From contig NZ_OY781472.1 in assembly GCF_963677035.1 (NCBI RefSeq), positions 1,054,001 through 1,118,000 of the forward strand: 64,000 nt of DNA, read 5' to 3'. This stretch comes from an uncultured Hyphomonas sp. (GTDB lineage: Bacteria > Pseudomonadota > Alphaproteobacteria > Caulobacterales > Hyphomonadaceae). Of the stretch, positions 8,721-17,846 are shown one piece after another (within the stretch, counting starts at the first letter, position 1; each line of letters starts with the position of its first letter). The notes under the pieces are model-generated. The model had not been told where the DNA came from, searched no databases, and worked only from the letters and a program-made list of their open reading frames with translations. The position numbers and the translations under genes were made by a program.

Positions 8721-10031
8721 TCAGACGGCCGGGCGGCCGATCGACGTATAGGCGAAGCCTTTGGCGGCCATGTCGTCGGGCGAATAGATGTTCCGCAAGT
8801 CGACCACGACATTGCTGTTCAGCGCAGCCTTGATCCGGTCGAGATCCAGTGCCCGGAACTGGTCCCATTCCGTCAGGATGACCAGCGCATCAGCGCCCTG
8901 GGCGGCTTCATAGGCATTCTTTGCGAATTCGATCCCCGTCAGCAGGTGGCTGGCTTCGGTCATGGCTTCCGGATCGTAAGCCCTGACCGCTGCACCGGCG
9001 GCCTGAAGCGCCGGGAGGATATCCAGGCTCGGCGCATCGCGCATATCGTCGGTGTTCTGTTTGAAGGCGAGACCGAGCACGCCGATCGTCTTGCCGCTGA
9101 CATCTCCGCCCATCGCCGCGATCACCTTGCCAGCCATGGCTTTTTTGCGGGCCGCGTTCACTTCGACAACCGTGTCGACGATCCGCACCGGGCTGTCGTA
9201 ATCATTCGCGGTCTTGGTCAGGGCCAGCGTATCTTTCGGGAAGCAGGAGCCGCCATAACCGGGGCCGGCGTTCAGGAATTTCGACCCGATCCGGCCATCC
9301 AGGCCGATGCCGCGGGACACTTCCTGCACATTGGCGCCCACCTTCTCGCACAGGTCCGCCATCTCGTTGATGAAGGTGATCTTCACAGCAAGGAAGGCGT
9401 TGGCCGCATATTTGATCAGCTCCGATGTCCGCCGTGCGGTGAACAGAATGGGCGTCTCGTTCAGGAACAAGGGGCGGTAAAGTTCCGCCATCACCTGACG
9501 GGCGCGCTCGTCTTCCGTTCCGACGACCACGCGGTCCGGAATCTTGAAGTCCTTGATCGCCGCGCCTTCGCGCAGGAATTCCGGATTGGAGACGACGGCA
9601 AAGTCCCCATCAGGACGCGTCTTGCGGATGATCTCCTCGACCTCATCCCCGGTGCCGACGGGCACGGTGGACTTGGTGACCACAACCGTGAAGCCGTCCA
9701 TCAGCTGGGCGATCTCTTCGGCGGCGCCATAGACATAGGACAGGTCTGCATGGCCATCGCCGCGCCGCGATGGCGTGCCGACAGCAATGAAGACAGCATC
9801 GGCATCGCGAATGGCTTCGGCCGGGTCCGTCGTGAAGAAAAGGCGCTCTTCCGCAACATTATTGGCGACCAGACTGTCGAGGCCGGGCTCATAGATCGGC
9901 ATGATGCCGTTCTGCAGCTTCTCGATCTTGCCCGGATCCTTGTCGACACAAGTGACGACATGACCGAAATCCGCAAAGCAGGCGCCGGAAACAAGTCCCA
10001 CATAGCCTGTGCCAATCATCGCAACGCGCAT
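8721..10031 (-). CDS. ugd: UDP-glucose 6-dehydrogenase
   Basis: This enzyme oxidises UDP-glucose to UDP-glucuronate with two NAD+, supplying acidic sugars to surface polysaccharides. It has 436 residues, with the N-terminal NAD motif [18 protein letters not shown], the conserved [11 protein letters not shown], the catalytic cysteine in [11 protein letters not shown] (about residue 260) and the C-terminal [16 protein letters not shown]. It is the first gene of a minus-strand run with the Fsa-like gene and thiD, and is divergent from the GST gene across about 170 bp that must hold both promoters. Confidence 0.95.
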   Translation of the reverse strand: MRVAMIGTGYVGLVSGACFADFGHVVTCVDKDPGKIEKLQNGIMPIYEPGLDSLVANNVAEERLFFTTDPAEAIRDADAVFIAVGTPSRRGDGHADLSYVYGAAEEIAQLMDGFTVVVTKSTVPVGTGDEVEEIIRKTRPDGDFAVVSNPEFLREGAAIKDFKIPDRVVVGTEDERARQVMAELYRPLFLNETPILFTARRTSELIKYAANAFLAVKITFINEMADLCEKVGANVQEVSRGIGLDGRIGSKFLNAGPGYGGSCFPKDTLALTKTANDYDSPVRIVDTVVEVNAARKKAMAGKVIAAMGGDVSGKTIGVLGLAFKQNTDDMRDAPSLDILPALQAAGAAVRAYDPEAMTEASHLLTGIEFAKNAYEAAQGADALVILTEWDQFRALDLDRIKAALNSNVVVDLRNIYSPDDMAAKGFAYTSIGRPAV

Positions 10032-10200
10032 GGGATTATCCTTGATTCTGCCAGTGTAAACTGGGCGGAGGGGTGCGATTTTTGTGTCCCTAGGTCAAGA
10101 GGGCATGGCTGCAGGTCAGGCAGTTTCAGCCGCACGGATTCCGGATTGACTCCGGTGGGTACGAAGGACTAGATCAAAACGTGAACAAATGGAGGGGTGC

Positions 10201-10839
10201 ATGGCCACGTTGAAATTCTATACCAACCCTATGTCGCGCGGTCGGATGGTCCGCTGGATGCTGGAAGAAGTCGGCGCACCTTATGAGGTGGAATACCTCA
10301 CCTATGACGGCACGATGAAGGCCCCGGAATACCTGGCCATCAATCCGATGGGCAAGGTGCCTGCGATCGTTCATGGCGATCAGGTGGTGACCGAATGCGC
10401 CGCCATCTGCGCTTATCTCGCAGATACTTTTCCGGATGCCGGACTCGCCCCGCCTGTGGACCGCCGGGCCTCTTACTATCGCTGGCTTTTCTTCGCTGCG
10501 GGGCCCGTGGAATCGGCAGTGACCAACCGGGCGCTCGGCTTCACGGTAAATGAAGACCAGAAGAGGATGGCCGGTTATGGCGCGTTCGAAGATATGTACG
10601 AGGCTCTGATCAAAGTCATCTCCGGCGCCAGCCCGTATCTGTGCGGCGACCAGTTTACCGCCGCCGACGTCTATCTCGGGGCGCAGGTCGGCTGGGGACT
10701 GCAGTTCGGCTCCATGCCAGCGAACGATATCCTCGCCGCATACTGGAACCGCCTCGAATCCCGGCCCGCCTGGATACGTGCCGGGGAACTCGATGATGCG
10801 GCCGGTGCCGAGATGGGCATGCCGCCTGCCGGCAGCTGA
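10201..10839 (+). CDS. Glutathione S-transferase family protein
   Basis: Chosen start is ATG at 10201, because a strong GGAGGGG ribosome site sits at 10191-10197; an upstream in-frame ATG at 10189 would place that site inside the gene. The 212-residue protein has a thioredoxin-like N-terminal domain with SRGRMVRWMLEE, the cis-proline region AINPMGKVPAIV, then EC.AICAYLAD, and an all-helical C-terminal domain (FTAADVYLGAQVGWG). The role is probably conjugation or redox detoxification; the substrate is unknown. Its stop directly abuts the stop of the convergent phosphomutase gene. Confidence 0.93.
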   Translation: MATLKFYTNPMSRGRMVRWMLEEVGAPYEVEYLTYDGTMKAPEYLAINPMGKVPAIVHGDQVVTECAAICAYLADTFPDAGLAPPVDRRASYYRWLFFAAGPVESAVTNRALGFTVNEDQKRMAGYGAFEDMYEALIKVISGASPYLCGDQFTAADVYLGAQVGWGLQFGSMPANDILAAYWNRLESRPAWIRAGELDDAAGAEMGMPPAGS

Positions 10840-12357
10840 TCAGATTTCCTGATTGTAGGCGCCGACTTCCGGGTGCTTGCCAAGGCGCGGTTTGATTTCC
10901 TTGTGGAAGAGGTCGCGCATGTCGTCTTCGCTGGCCATGGATTCGACCACGACGACGAGTTCCGGTTTGTTCGAAGAGGCCCGGATCAGAACCCAGCTGC
11001 CGTCTTCCAGTGTCACGCGGGCGCCGTTCACAGTGTTCACGTCGACCACTTTGCGGCCCAGGATCTCCGTGCCGTTCAGGCCTTCATATTCTTCGACCAT
11101 CTTGTCGACGATGCCGTACTTGGTTTCGTCATCGCAATGCGGCGACATGGTGAGCGAGGTCCAGGCCGTGCCCAATTCGCCTTTCAGCTCCGCCATCGTC
11201 TTGCCGGGGTTGCGGTCCAGCATCTGCAGCACGGCTTTCGCGGCGACGAGGCCGCAATCATAGCCGAGCCCGATCGGCGGGCGGAAAAAGAAGTGGCCGG
11301 ATTTTTCAAAACCCGCCAGCGCGCCGAGTTCATTGGTGCGGCGCTTGATGTAGGAATGCCCGGTCTTGTAGTAATCGACCGTCGCGCCATTTTCCTTCAG
11401 CACAGGGTCGGTCTTGTAGAGGCCGGTCGATTTCACATCGACCACGAATTTCGAGTCCGGATATTGTTTCGACAGGTCGCGGGCCAGCATCAGGCCGATC
11501 TTGTCGGCAAAGATCTCCTCGCCCGTATTGTCGACGACACCGCACCGGTCCCCGTCCCCGTCAAAGCCGAGCGCGACATCGGCGCCATGCTCGCGCACGG
11601 CGGCCGCCATGGCGTGCAGCATTTCGGAATCTTCCGGGTTGGGATTGTATTTTGGGAAGGTCATGTCGAGATTGCAGTCCATCTCGATGACTTCCGCGCC
11701 CATGGCGCGCAGCGCCTCTGGCGCAAATGCCCCCGCCGTGCCGTTGCCGCAGGCGGCGATGACGCGCAACGGACGCGACAGCTTCACGCCGTCAGCAACC
11801 GAAGCGATGTATTTCTCGCGAATGCCTTCGATACGATAATGCTTGCCGCCTTCGCGCTCCACGAAAGCGCCGCCCATGACGATGTCCTTCAGGCGGCCCA
11901 TTTCTTCCGGCCCGAAGGTCAGTGGCTTGTTGGCGCCCATCTTCACGCCGGTCCAGCCATTCTCATTGTGGCTGGCGGTGACCATGGCGCAGCACGGCGC
12001 GTCCAGTTCGAACTGGCTCCAGTAAACCATCGGCGACAAGGCGAGGCCGACATCCATCACTTCACAGCCGCCCTGTGTCAGGCCGAGAATCAAGGCGTTC
12101 TTGATCGGCTGGCTGATGGAGCGGAAATCATGGCCCGTCACCACTTTCGGCTCGACACCCAGTTCATGGAACAGCGTTGCCATGCCAAGGCCAAGCGCCT
12201 GAACACCCGTCAGGTTCAGCTCCGGTGCTTTTTCCTTGCCGATGCCGTTAAACCACCAGCGGGCGTCATATTCGCGAAAGCCTGTCGGTTTCACCAGTGG
12301 CAGCACTTCGAACTCAAATGTATTCGGAGCAATGTCTGCGAGTGGTTTCGGCATCAT
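10840..12357 (-). CDS. Phosphomannomutase/phosphoglucomutase
   Basis: This alpha-D-phosphohexomutase interconverts the 6- and 1-phosphates of glucose or mannose, feeding nucleotide-sugar synthesis. The motifs are the phosphoserine loop VTASHNENGWTG, the metal loop GFDGDGDRCG and the sugar-binding ASSNKPELV. The ATG at 12357 is preceded by a GGAG site. The frame also permits a GTG at 12396 that would add 13 residues. At about 505 residues it is slightly longer than AlgC-type enzymes. With ugd nearby it suits a role in surface polysaccharide precursors. Confidence 0.93.
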   Translation of the reverse strand: MMPKPLADIAPNTFEFEVLPLVKPTGFREYDARWWFNGIGKEKAPELNLTGVQALGLGMATLFHELGVEPKVVTGHDFRSISQPIKNALILGLTQGGCEVMDVGLALSPMVYWSQFELDAPCCAMVTASHNENGWTGVKMGANKPLTFGPEEMGRLKDIVMGGAFVEREGGKHYRIEGIREKYIASVADGVKLSRPLRVIAACGNGTAGAFAPEALRAMGAEVIEMDCNLDMTFPKYNPNPEDSEMLHAMAAAVREHGADVALGFDGDGDRCGVVDNTGEEIFADKIGLMLARDLSKQYPDSKFVVDVKSTGLYKTDPVLKENGATVDYYKTGHSYIKRRTNELGALAGFEKSGHFFFRPPIGLGYDCGLVAAKAVLQMLDRNPGKTMAELKGELGTAWTSLTMSPHCDDETKYGIVDKMVEEYEGLNGTEILGRKVVDVNTVNGARVTLEDGSWVLIRASSNKPELVVVVESMASEDDMRDLFHKEIKPRLGKHPEVGAYNQEI

Positions 12358-12448
12358 GTCGGAAATCTCCACGGGTTGTGTGCGCGTGTTGAACACTGTT
12401 GCGCCGGTTTCCGCAACCAGATGCAGGTTTCACACCAGTTTCAGATCG

Positions 12449-13168
12449 TTAACGCGCCGTGCGGTGCGCCGAAAGGAAGCCCGCGATCCAGCGCGCAAGA
12501 AGCTGATTGTCATCAGCGATCTGCAACGATTCAACGGCCGGATCTGTCGCGGCGCCAAGCCGTTCCCGGCGGGAGCGGTATAGCGCCGCAGAAAAGGCAT
12601 CTGAAAACTCCGGATGGCATTGGAAGCTGATGGCGGGGCTGTCCGCATAATAGAGGCCGGCAAAGGGGGTGAAGTCCGATTTCGCGATCACTTCTGCGCC
12701 AGGCGGCAGCGCGACGACCTGATCCTGATGGCTGGCCGCGATGGAGATCGTCTTCGGGCACGCATCCGCCGGCAGGCCCGGACAGGCCAGCACGTCATAG
12801 GTGTGGCGGCCCGCCGCAAACCCTTTGGGAGACTTGATGACCTTCCCGCCCAGCGCTTCGGCCAGCGCCTGATGACCGAAGCAAATGCCGATCTGAGGCA
12901 CATGGGCGTCAGCCGCCGCGCGAATGAACGCCAGCAACGGCGCGATCCATGGCAGGTCGTCATAGACACCGGATGCAGACCCCGTCAGCAGCACCGCCTC
13001 CAAAGAGGCCGGATCCGGCAAGCTTTCGCCCTTGATCACAGAAATGGTCTCAAACGTCATGTCCGGATCAATCGCGGCGAACATCTGGCGGAACATGGCG
13101 GGGTAATCCTCGAAATCCCCGCGGATCGGCTCCGGGACGAGGCCGGTTTCGATAATGGTCAGTTTCAT
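12449..13168 (-). CDS. Class I glutamine amidotransferase-like protein
   Basis: A 239-residue single-domain GATase. The nucleophile Cys is in GICFGHQALAEALGG (about residue 98), and the His and Glu of the triad are in FQCHPEF (about residue 190). An ASHQDQV segment, typical of the GuaA-like stand-alone group (YfeJ type), is present. Such proteins may hydrolyse gamma-glutamyl compounds or glutamine; the partner is not evident. It lies 6 bp downstream of an ABC exporter gene on the same strand and is probably co-expressed with it. Confidence 0.88.
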   Translation of the reverse strand: MKLTIIETGLVPEPIRGDFEDYPAMFRQMFAAIDPDMTFETISVIKGESLPDPASLEAVLLTGSASGVYDDLPWIAPLLAFIRAAADAHVPQIGICFGHQALAEALGGKVIKSPKGFAAGRHTYDVLACPGLPADACPKTISIAASHQDQVVALPPGAEVIAKSDFTPFAGLYYADSPAISFQCHPEFSDAFSAALYRSRRERLGAATDPAVESLQIADDNQLLARWIAGFLSAHRTAR

Positions 13169-13174
13169 GAGGCC

Positions 13175-15034
13175 CTACTCCGCCGCAACGTCGCCATCTG
13201 CCTGTTCCTCATCCACCAGGAAGCCGCCGGACTGGCGCGCCCAGAGCTCGGAATAGAGCCCTTCCGCTGCCACAAGATCCGCATGGTTCCCCTGCTGGAC
13301 GATCCGGCCCTTGTCGAGCACGATCAGCCGGTCCATCGCCGCGATGGTCGACAGGCGGTGCGCAATGGCGATCACCGTCTTGCCCTCCATCAGTTCGAAC
13401 AGCTTCTCCTGAATCACGGCTTCCACCTCGGAATCGAGCGCCGAGGTCGCCTCATCCAGGATCAGCACCGGCGCGTCCTTCAGGAAGATACGGGCAATCG
13501 CGATCCGCTGGCGCTGGCCGCCGGACAGTTTCACGCCGCGTTCACCGACATGTGCATCAAGCCCGCGGCGCCCCTGGGAATCCTCAAGCTCATTGATGAA
13601 GTCCAGCGCGGCCGCTTTCCCGCAGGCCGTCAGGATGTCCGCATCGCTCGCGCCCGGCCGGCCATAGGCGATGTTCTCGCGAATGGAACGGTGCAGGAGC
13701 GAGGTGTCCTGTGTAACCACGCCAATCTGTGCCCGGAGGGAGTCCTGCGTGACATGGGAAACATCGCGGCCATCCAGAAGGATCGCGCCGCTTTCCGTTT
13801 CGTAGAAGCGCAACAACAGGTTCGTCAGCGTTGTCTTGCCCGCGCCGGACCGGCCGACAAGGCCGATCTTTTCTCCCGGCCGGATCCTGAGGGAGAAATC
13901 CTCGATCACGCCGGAGCCCTTGCCATAATGGAAAGAGATATCCCGGAATTCGATCGCCCCCTCGCCGCGCGGCAGGTCTTCCGCATCCGGCGCATCGGCC
14001 ACGGCAACCGGGCGGTTCATCATGGCTTTGCCGTCATAGACGACACCGATATTCTCGAAGAGGCCCGCCACTTCCCACATGATCCATTGAGACATGGACT
14101 TGATGCGCAGGGTCAGCCCGATCGCGGCCGCCACGGCCCCCGCGCCGATCAGGTTCCCCATCCACAGATAGATACCGACTGCGCCGACCAGAAAGACCAG
14201 CAGCGAATTGTTCAGATAAACAACAAAGTTGAAGCCGGTGACGTAACGCATCTGCTGGTAAACCGTCCTCAGGAAGCCTTCCATACTATCCTTGGCATAG
14301 GCTTCCTCATGCCCGGCATGGGCGAAGAGCTTCACGGTCTGGATATTGGTATAGCTGTCGACGATACGCCCGGTCATGGCCGAGCGCGCATCCGCCTGCC
14401 GTTCGGCCACCTTGCCGAGACGCGGCACGAACCAGAGCATCACCAGACAATAGAGCCCGCCCCACAGGAGGAAGGGCAGCATCAGACGCCAGTCCGACGA
14501 GGCGACCAGCACCAGTGCCGAGACGAAATAGACGATCACGAAGACGAAGACGTCGAGGATCTTCATCACCGTCTCGCGCACCGCCAGCGCGGTCTGCATC
14601 ACCTTGGTTGCGACCCGTCCGGCAAATTCATTGCCGAAGAAATTCATCGACTGGCCCAGCATCTGCCGGTGCATGCGCCAGCGGGCACTCATCGGCACAT
14701 TGCCCATCAGGCCCTGATAAACGATCAGCGCATGGATCAGGGTTGCCAGCGGCAGCACCACCAGAACCACGCCGGCCATCAGCGCCAGCCGCAGGCCTTC
14801 GCGCTGCAGGAAACCTTCCCGGTCAGCAGACGACAGCCAGTCGACAATCCCGCCAAGGAAGCCGAACAGGGTCACCTCCCCCACAGCGATGATCGCCGTA
14901 AAGACGGCCGTGATCACCAGCCACGGCACAGCATCGCGCACATAGTGCCAGACGAAAGGCCAGAAGCCCTGCGGCGGCACATCCAGCTGGGCGTCCGGAA
15001 ACGGCGAGAGACGGTGTTCGAAGAAGCGAAACAT
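13175..15034 (-). CDS. ABC transporter, fused membrane and ATPase domains (exporter type)
   Basis: This 619-residue half-transporter has six predicted membrane helices in about residues 25-320 and a nucleotide-binding domain with Walker A GRSGAGKTT (about residue 402), signature LSGGQRQRIAIAR, Walker B LILDEATSALD and the H-loop AIAHRLST. This is the architecture of lipid, peptide or drug exporters that work as homodimers. The substrate is unknown. The gene precedes an amidotransferase gene by 6 bp. Confidence 0.94.
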   Translation of the reverse strand: MFRFFEHRLSPFPDAQLDVPPQGFWPFVWHYVRDAVPWLVITAVFTAIIAVGEVTLFGFLGGIVDWLSSADREGFLQREGLRLALMAGVVLVVLPLATLIHALIVYQGLMGNVPMSARWRMHRQMLGQSMNFFGNEFAGRVATKVMQTALAVRETVMKILDVFVFVIVYFVSALVLVASSDWRLMLPFLLWGGLYCLVMLWFVPRLGKVAERQADARSAMTGRIVDSYTNIQTVKLFAHAGHEEAYAKDSMEGFLRTVYQQMRYVTGFNFVVYLNNSLLVFLVGAVGIYLWMGNLIGAGAVAAAIGLTLRIKSMSQWIMWEVAGLFENIGVVYDGKAMMNRPVAVADAPDAEDLPRGEGAIEFRDISFHYGKGSGVIEDFSLRIRPGEKIGLVGRSGAGKTTLTNLLLRFYETESGAILLDGRDVSHVTQDSLRAQIGVVTQDTSLLHRSIRENIAYGRPGASDADILTACGKAAALDFINELEDSQGRRGLDAHVGERGVKLSGGQRQRIAIARIFLKDAPVLILDEATSALDSEVEAVIQEKLFELMEGKTVIAIAHRLSTIAAMDRLIVLDKGRIVQQGNHADLVAAEGLYSELWARQSGGFLVDEEQADGDVAAE

Positions 15035-15105
15035 GGCCAGCCCATTTGGCGTGCCGGTCGGCAGGATACAAGCCTGACCGGAACAAATTCAGACCCGATT
15101 TTCTG

Positions 15106-16905
15106 TCAGGGCGCTTCGCTGGTTTCGGGGGCTGTTTCACGGGCCGTTTCCGGGCCCATTTCTGGGGCTGTCTCCGGTGCTGCGCTGCTCATTTTCTGCG
15201 CATCGATCCAGTCATGGATCTGACGGTCCAGCACATCCAGCGGAACCGCCCCCTGTGACAGGACCGCATCGTGGAAAGCACGGATATCAAACGCATCGCC
15301 TAGGGCCGCTTCAGCCTGGTGGCGCAGGTCCAGAATTTTCAGTTCACCGATCTTGTAGGCCGTCGCCTGTCCGGGCCAGCCCATATAGCGGGTCACCTCA
15401 TTGCGGATGTTCAGCGGCGCGAGGGCGGAATTCTCGTTGAAGCAGGCCTCCGCCTCTTCCCGCGTCCAGCCATAAAGGTGCAGGCCGGTATCGGCGACGA
15501 GCCGGCAGGCACGCCACATCTCCATGGACAGTCCGCCGAAGCGCTCATAGGGCGTCTCGTTCAGGCCCGCCTCCATGGCGATGTGTTCGGCATACAGCCC
15601 CCACCCTTCCCCGAACGCGGTGGCGTAATATTGCTGGCGGAAGCGCGGCTGCCCCTCCATTTCCATGGCCAGCATGATCTGGAGGTGGTGCCCCGGCACA
15701 GCCTCATGCGCGGACAGCGCCGGCAGTTCGTAAAGCGGGCGCTGATCCAGCGCATAGGTGTTCACGAGATAGGTGCCCGGCCGGCCTTCCTCCGGATCGC
15801 CCTGCACATAACGGGCGGTCGTGTAGCCCGGCGCGATTGCGTCGGGCACAGGCTCCACATTGTAGCCAAGCGCCGGCAGCTGGCCGAAATAGTCCGGCAG
15901 GATGGCATCCAGTTTGGCCGCGACCGTTTTCGCCCGGTCCATCAGCTCGTCCGGCGTTTTCGCATAGAAGGCCGGATCGGTGCGCAGGAAGACGAGGAAG
16001 TCCTGGAAGTCACCCTCGAAATGGATCTCCTGCAGGATCGCCTCCATCTCCCCCCGGATGCGGGCGACTTCGGAGAGGCCGAGTTCATGAATTTCTTCGG
16101 GCGAATATCCGGCCCCCGCCGTATGTTGCTCGATTGCGGCGGCATAAACCGCCTGGCCATCCGGCAGGTTCGCGATGCCTGCCCCGTCCCGTGTGTGGGG
16201 CGCATAGTCCGTTTCGATGAAGGCCAGGGTTCTGCGATAGGCCGATATCGCATTCGCCACAGCGGTCAGCCCGTCCGTCCTGAGGCGCGAGGCGACGGCG
16301 GGGTCCATGTCGCCGGGCAGATGCCGGAACGGGGCGTACAGGCCGCTTGTGCTGGGATCGTCGGAAATCTGCTCGCGAATCTGGTCGGTCATCACGCCCA
16401 GCGGATCGGCATGCGCCACCCAGCCCGTGGCGAGCCCCCGGCGCATGTTCGCAACATTTTCAGCGAAATAGCGCGGCACATCGTTCAGGCGCGCGATCCA
16501 GGCGTCGCCGTCAGCTTCGCTGGTGATCCGGGTCTGCATGGCAGCGAAGACCGGCTCGGCCTGAAACCCCCAATCCCCGGTGAAGGGGATCCGGGCGGTA
16601 TCAAGGCGCGCATTGTCGATATCCGTCGTCAGAAGCCGCTCGAGAATCGCCTGATCGGTGGTGCGTCCTGTGTCCAGCGCCGCAATCGCATCGCGCAGGA
16701 CCTCCGCCCTCGCCGCCCGCTCTGCAACAGCCTGCGGCGTGACCGTGCCCCAACCCAGCGCAGCTTCCCCAGCGGCACGTGCGGCTTCCTCAGGGGAAGC
16801 ATCGCGGACATAAGCCTCATATTTTTCGATCAGACCGTCCATCGGATCGGCAAATGCCGCAGGCGTGAACAGAAAAAGCACCACAAGCCACAGAAATCGT
16901 TTCAT
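15106..16905 (-). CDS. DUF885 family secreted metallopeptidase-like protein
   Basis: The start is placed at the ATG at 16905, which has a GGAG site upstream and begins a classic signal peptide (MKRFLWLVVLFLFTPAAFA). The upstream in-frame ATG at 16944 lacks these features. The body of about 600 residues belongs to DUF885, with the zinc-binding motif HEAVPGHH and a downstream GEGWGLYAEH helix. It is probably a periplasmic peptidase. The last 25 or so residues are a low-complexity Pro-Glu-Thr-Ala tail (PETAPEMGPETARETAPET) that is unusual for the family. The gene is divergent from sdhC across about 110 bp. Confidence 0.9.
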   Translation of the reverse strand: MKRFLWLVVLFLFTPAAFADPMDGLIEKYEAYVRDASPEEAARAAGEAALGWGTVTPQAVAERAARAEVLRDAIAALDTGRTTDQAILERLLTTDIDNARLDTARIPFTGDWGFQAEPVFAAMQTRITSEADGDAWIARLNDVPRYFAENVANMRRGLATGWVAHADPLGVMTDQIREQISDDPSTSGLYAPFRHLPGDMDPAVASRLRTDGLTAVANAISAYRRTLAFIETDYAPHTRDGAGIANLPDGQAVYAAAIEQHTAGAGYSPEEIHELGLSEVARIRGEMEAILQEIHFEGDFQDFLVFLRTDPAFYAKTPDELMDRAKTVAAKLDAILPDYFGQLPALGYNVEPVPDAIAPGYTTARYVQGDPEEGRPGTYLVNTYALDQRPLYELPALSAHEAVPGHHLQIMLAMEMEGQPRFRQQYYATAFGEGWGLYAEHIAMEAGLNETPYERFGGLSMEMWRACRLVADTGLHLYGWTREEAEACFNENSALAPLNIRNEVTRYMGWPGQATAYKIGELKILDLRHQAEAALGDAFDIRAFHDAVLSQGAVPLDVLDRQIHDWIDAQKMSSAAPETAPEMGPETARETAPETSEAP

Positions 16906-17014
16906 ATTGTCACTCCATGACTTGCTGTGCGTTGACAGGATCATAGAGACTCCTAGAACCGCAAGCCAAGCACTTGAGTTAAACTCTTACTATCCATCGG
17001 AAGGTGTCCTTCGC

Positions 17015-17413
17015 ATGTCAGGATCGTCCGGGGCTGATGCCCGCCCGCTGTCGCCACACCTCCAGGTCTGGCGCCCCCATGCCACCATGGCCGCTTCGAT
17101 CACCCACCGCATCACAGGCGTTGCCCTCTATTTCGGCACCTTCCTGATCGCCGGCTGGCTCATCGCCCTGGCCACCGGCGCAGAGTGTTACGATGTCATC
17201 GAAGGGGTCCTCTTCTCCTGGTTTGGCAGCGTGGTCCTCTATCTCTGGGCCGTTGCGGTCCTGTTCCACCTCGTCAACGGCATCCGCCACCTGCTCTGGG
17301 ATGGCCCGAACATCGGCTTCGATCCCGGCCGGGCCAGCGCCGTTTCCGTCTTCAATTACGCATTTGCCATTCTGGGCGCGGCTGCCATCTGGCTCGCCGC
17401 CGCCGGACTGTAG
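17015..17413 (+). CDS. sdhC: Succinate dehydrogenase cytochrome b556 subunit
   Basis: Membrane anchor of complex II, which binds heme b and ubiquinone. The start is ATG at 17015, after a GGAAGG site; an upstream ATG at 16865 would add 50 non-homologous residues that overlap the divergent peptidase gene. The 132-residue protein has RPLSPHLQVWR, the quinone-site SITHRITGVALY, and the heme-ligand histidine region LFHLVNGIRHLLWD, with three membrane helices. It is first in the sdhCDAB operon, with sdhD 13 bp downstream. Confidence 0.95.
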   Translation: MSGSSGADARPLSPHLQVWRPHATMAASITHRITGVALYFGTFLIAGWLIALATGAECYDVIEGVLFSWFGSVVLYLWAVAVLFHLVNGIRHLLWDGPNIGFDPGRASAVSVFNYAFAILGAAAIWLAAAGL

Positions 17414-17426
17414 GAGGCAGAGACCC

Positions 17427-17822
17427 ATGTCGAACAGCCCGTTCCTGACCCCTGCCAAAGCCGCGCGCGGCCTCGGTTCCGCTAAATCCGGCACACATCA
17501 CCATATCGGACAGCGCGTTTCCGCGATTGCCCTGATCTTCCTGGTGCCTTGGTTCCTGTTCTCGGTCATCAACGCCGTTCAGGGCGGTGAAGACGCCGCG
17601 ATCGAGTGGGCTTCGCAGCCGCTGCCTGCGATCCTGCTGATCCTGACGGCCGGCGCGACCGTATATCATATGCGCCTCGGCATGCAGGTCGTCATCGAAG
17701 ACTATATTGCGAAGTCGGGGATGCGCTCGGCGCTGCTGATCCTGAACAGCTTCGCCTGTATCGCACTGTTTGCGGCCATCGCCCTTTCGGTCCTGAAACT
17801 GTGGATTGGCGCGGGCGCGTAA
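17427..17822 (+). CDS. sdhD: Succinate dehydrogenase hydrophobic membrane anchor subunit
   Basis: The second membrane anchor of complex II. The ATG at 17427 follows an AGGAGG site. The 131-residue protein contains GTHHHIGQRVSAIAL at the start of helix 1 and the heme-histidine motif YHMRLGMQVVIEDY, with three membrane helices. Longer in-frame starts upstream fall within sdhC and are rejected. It is followed 24 bp later by sdhA. Confidence 0.94.
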   Translation: MSNSPFLTPAKAARGLGSAKSGTHHHIGQRVSAIALIFLVPWFLFSVINAVQGGEDAAIEWASQPLPAILLILTAGATVYHMRLGMQVVIEDYIAKSGMRSALLILNSFACIALFAAIALSVLKLWIGAGA

Positions 17823-17846
17823 GCGGCCCTGCGGGAGAGTTAGAAC

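Noticed and set aside
12614..15223. A long open frame on the plus strand opposite the amidotransferase and ABC transporter genes
   Set aside because: It is the antisense of two well-supported genes, lacks family motifs, and reflects high-GC codon bias.
16865..17014. A 50-residue N-terminal extension of SdhC
   Set aside because: It overlaps the divergent peptidase gene's start, is not protein-like, and the ATG at 17015 has a ribosome site and matches family length.
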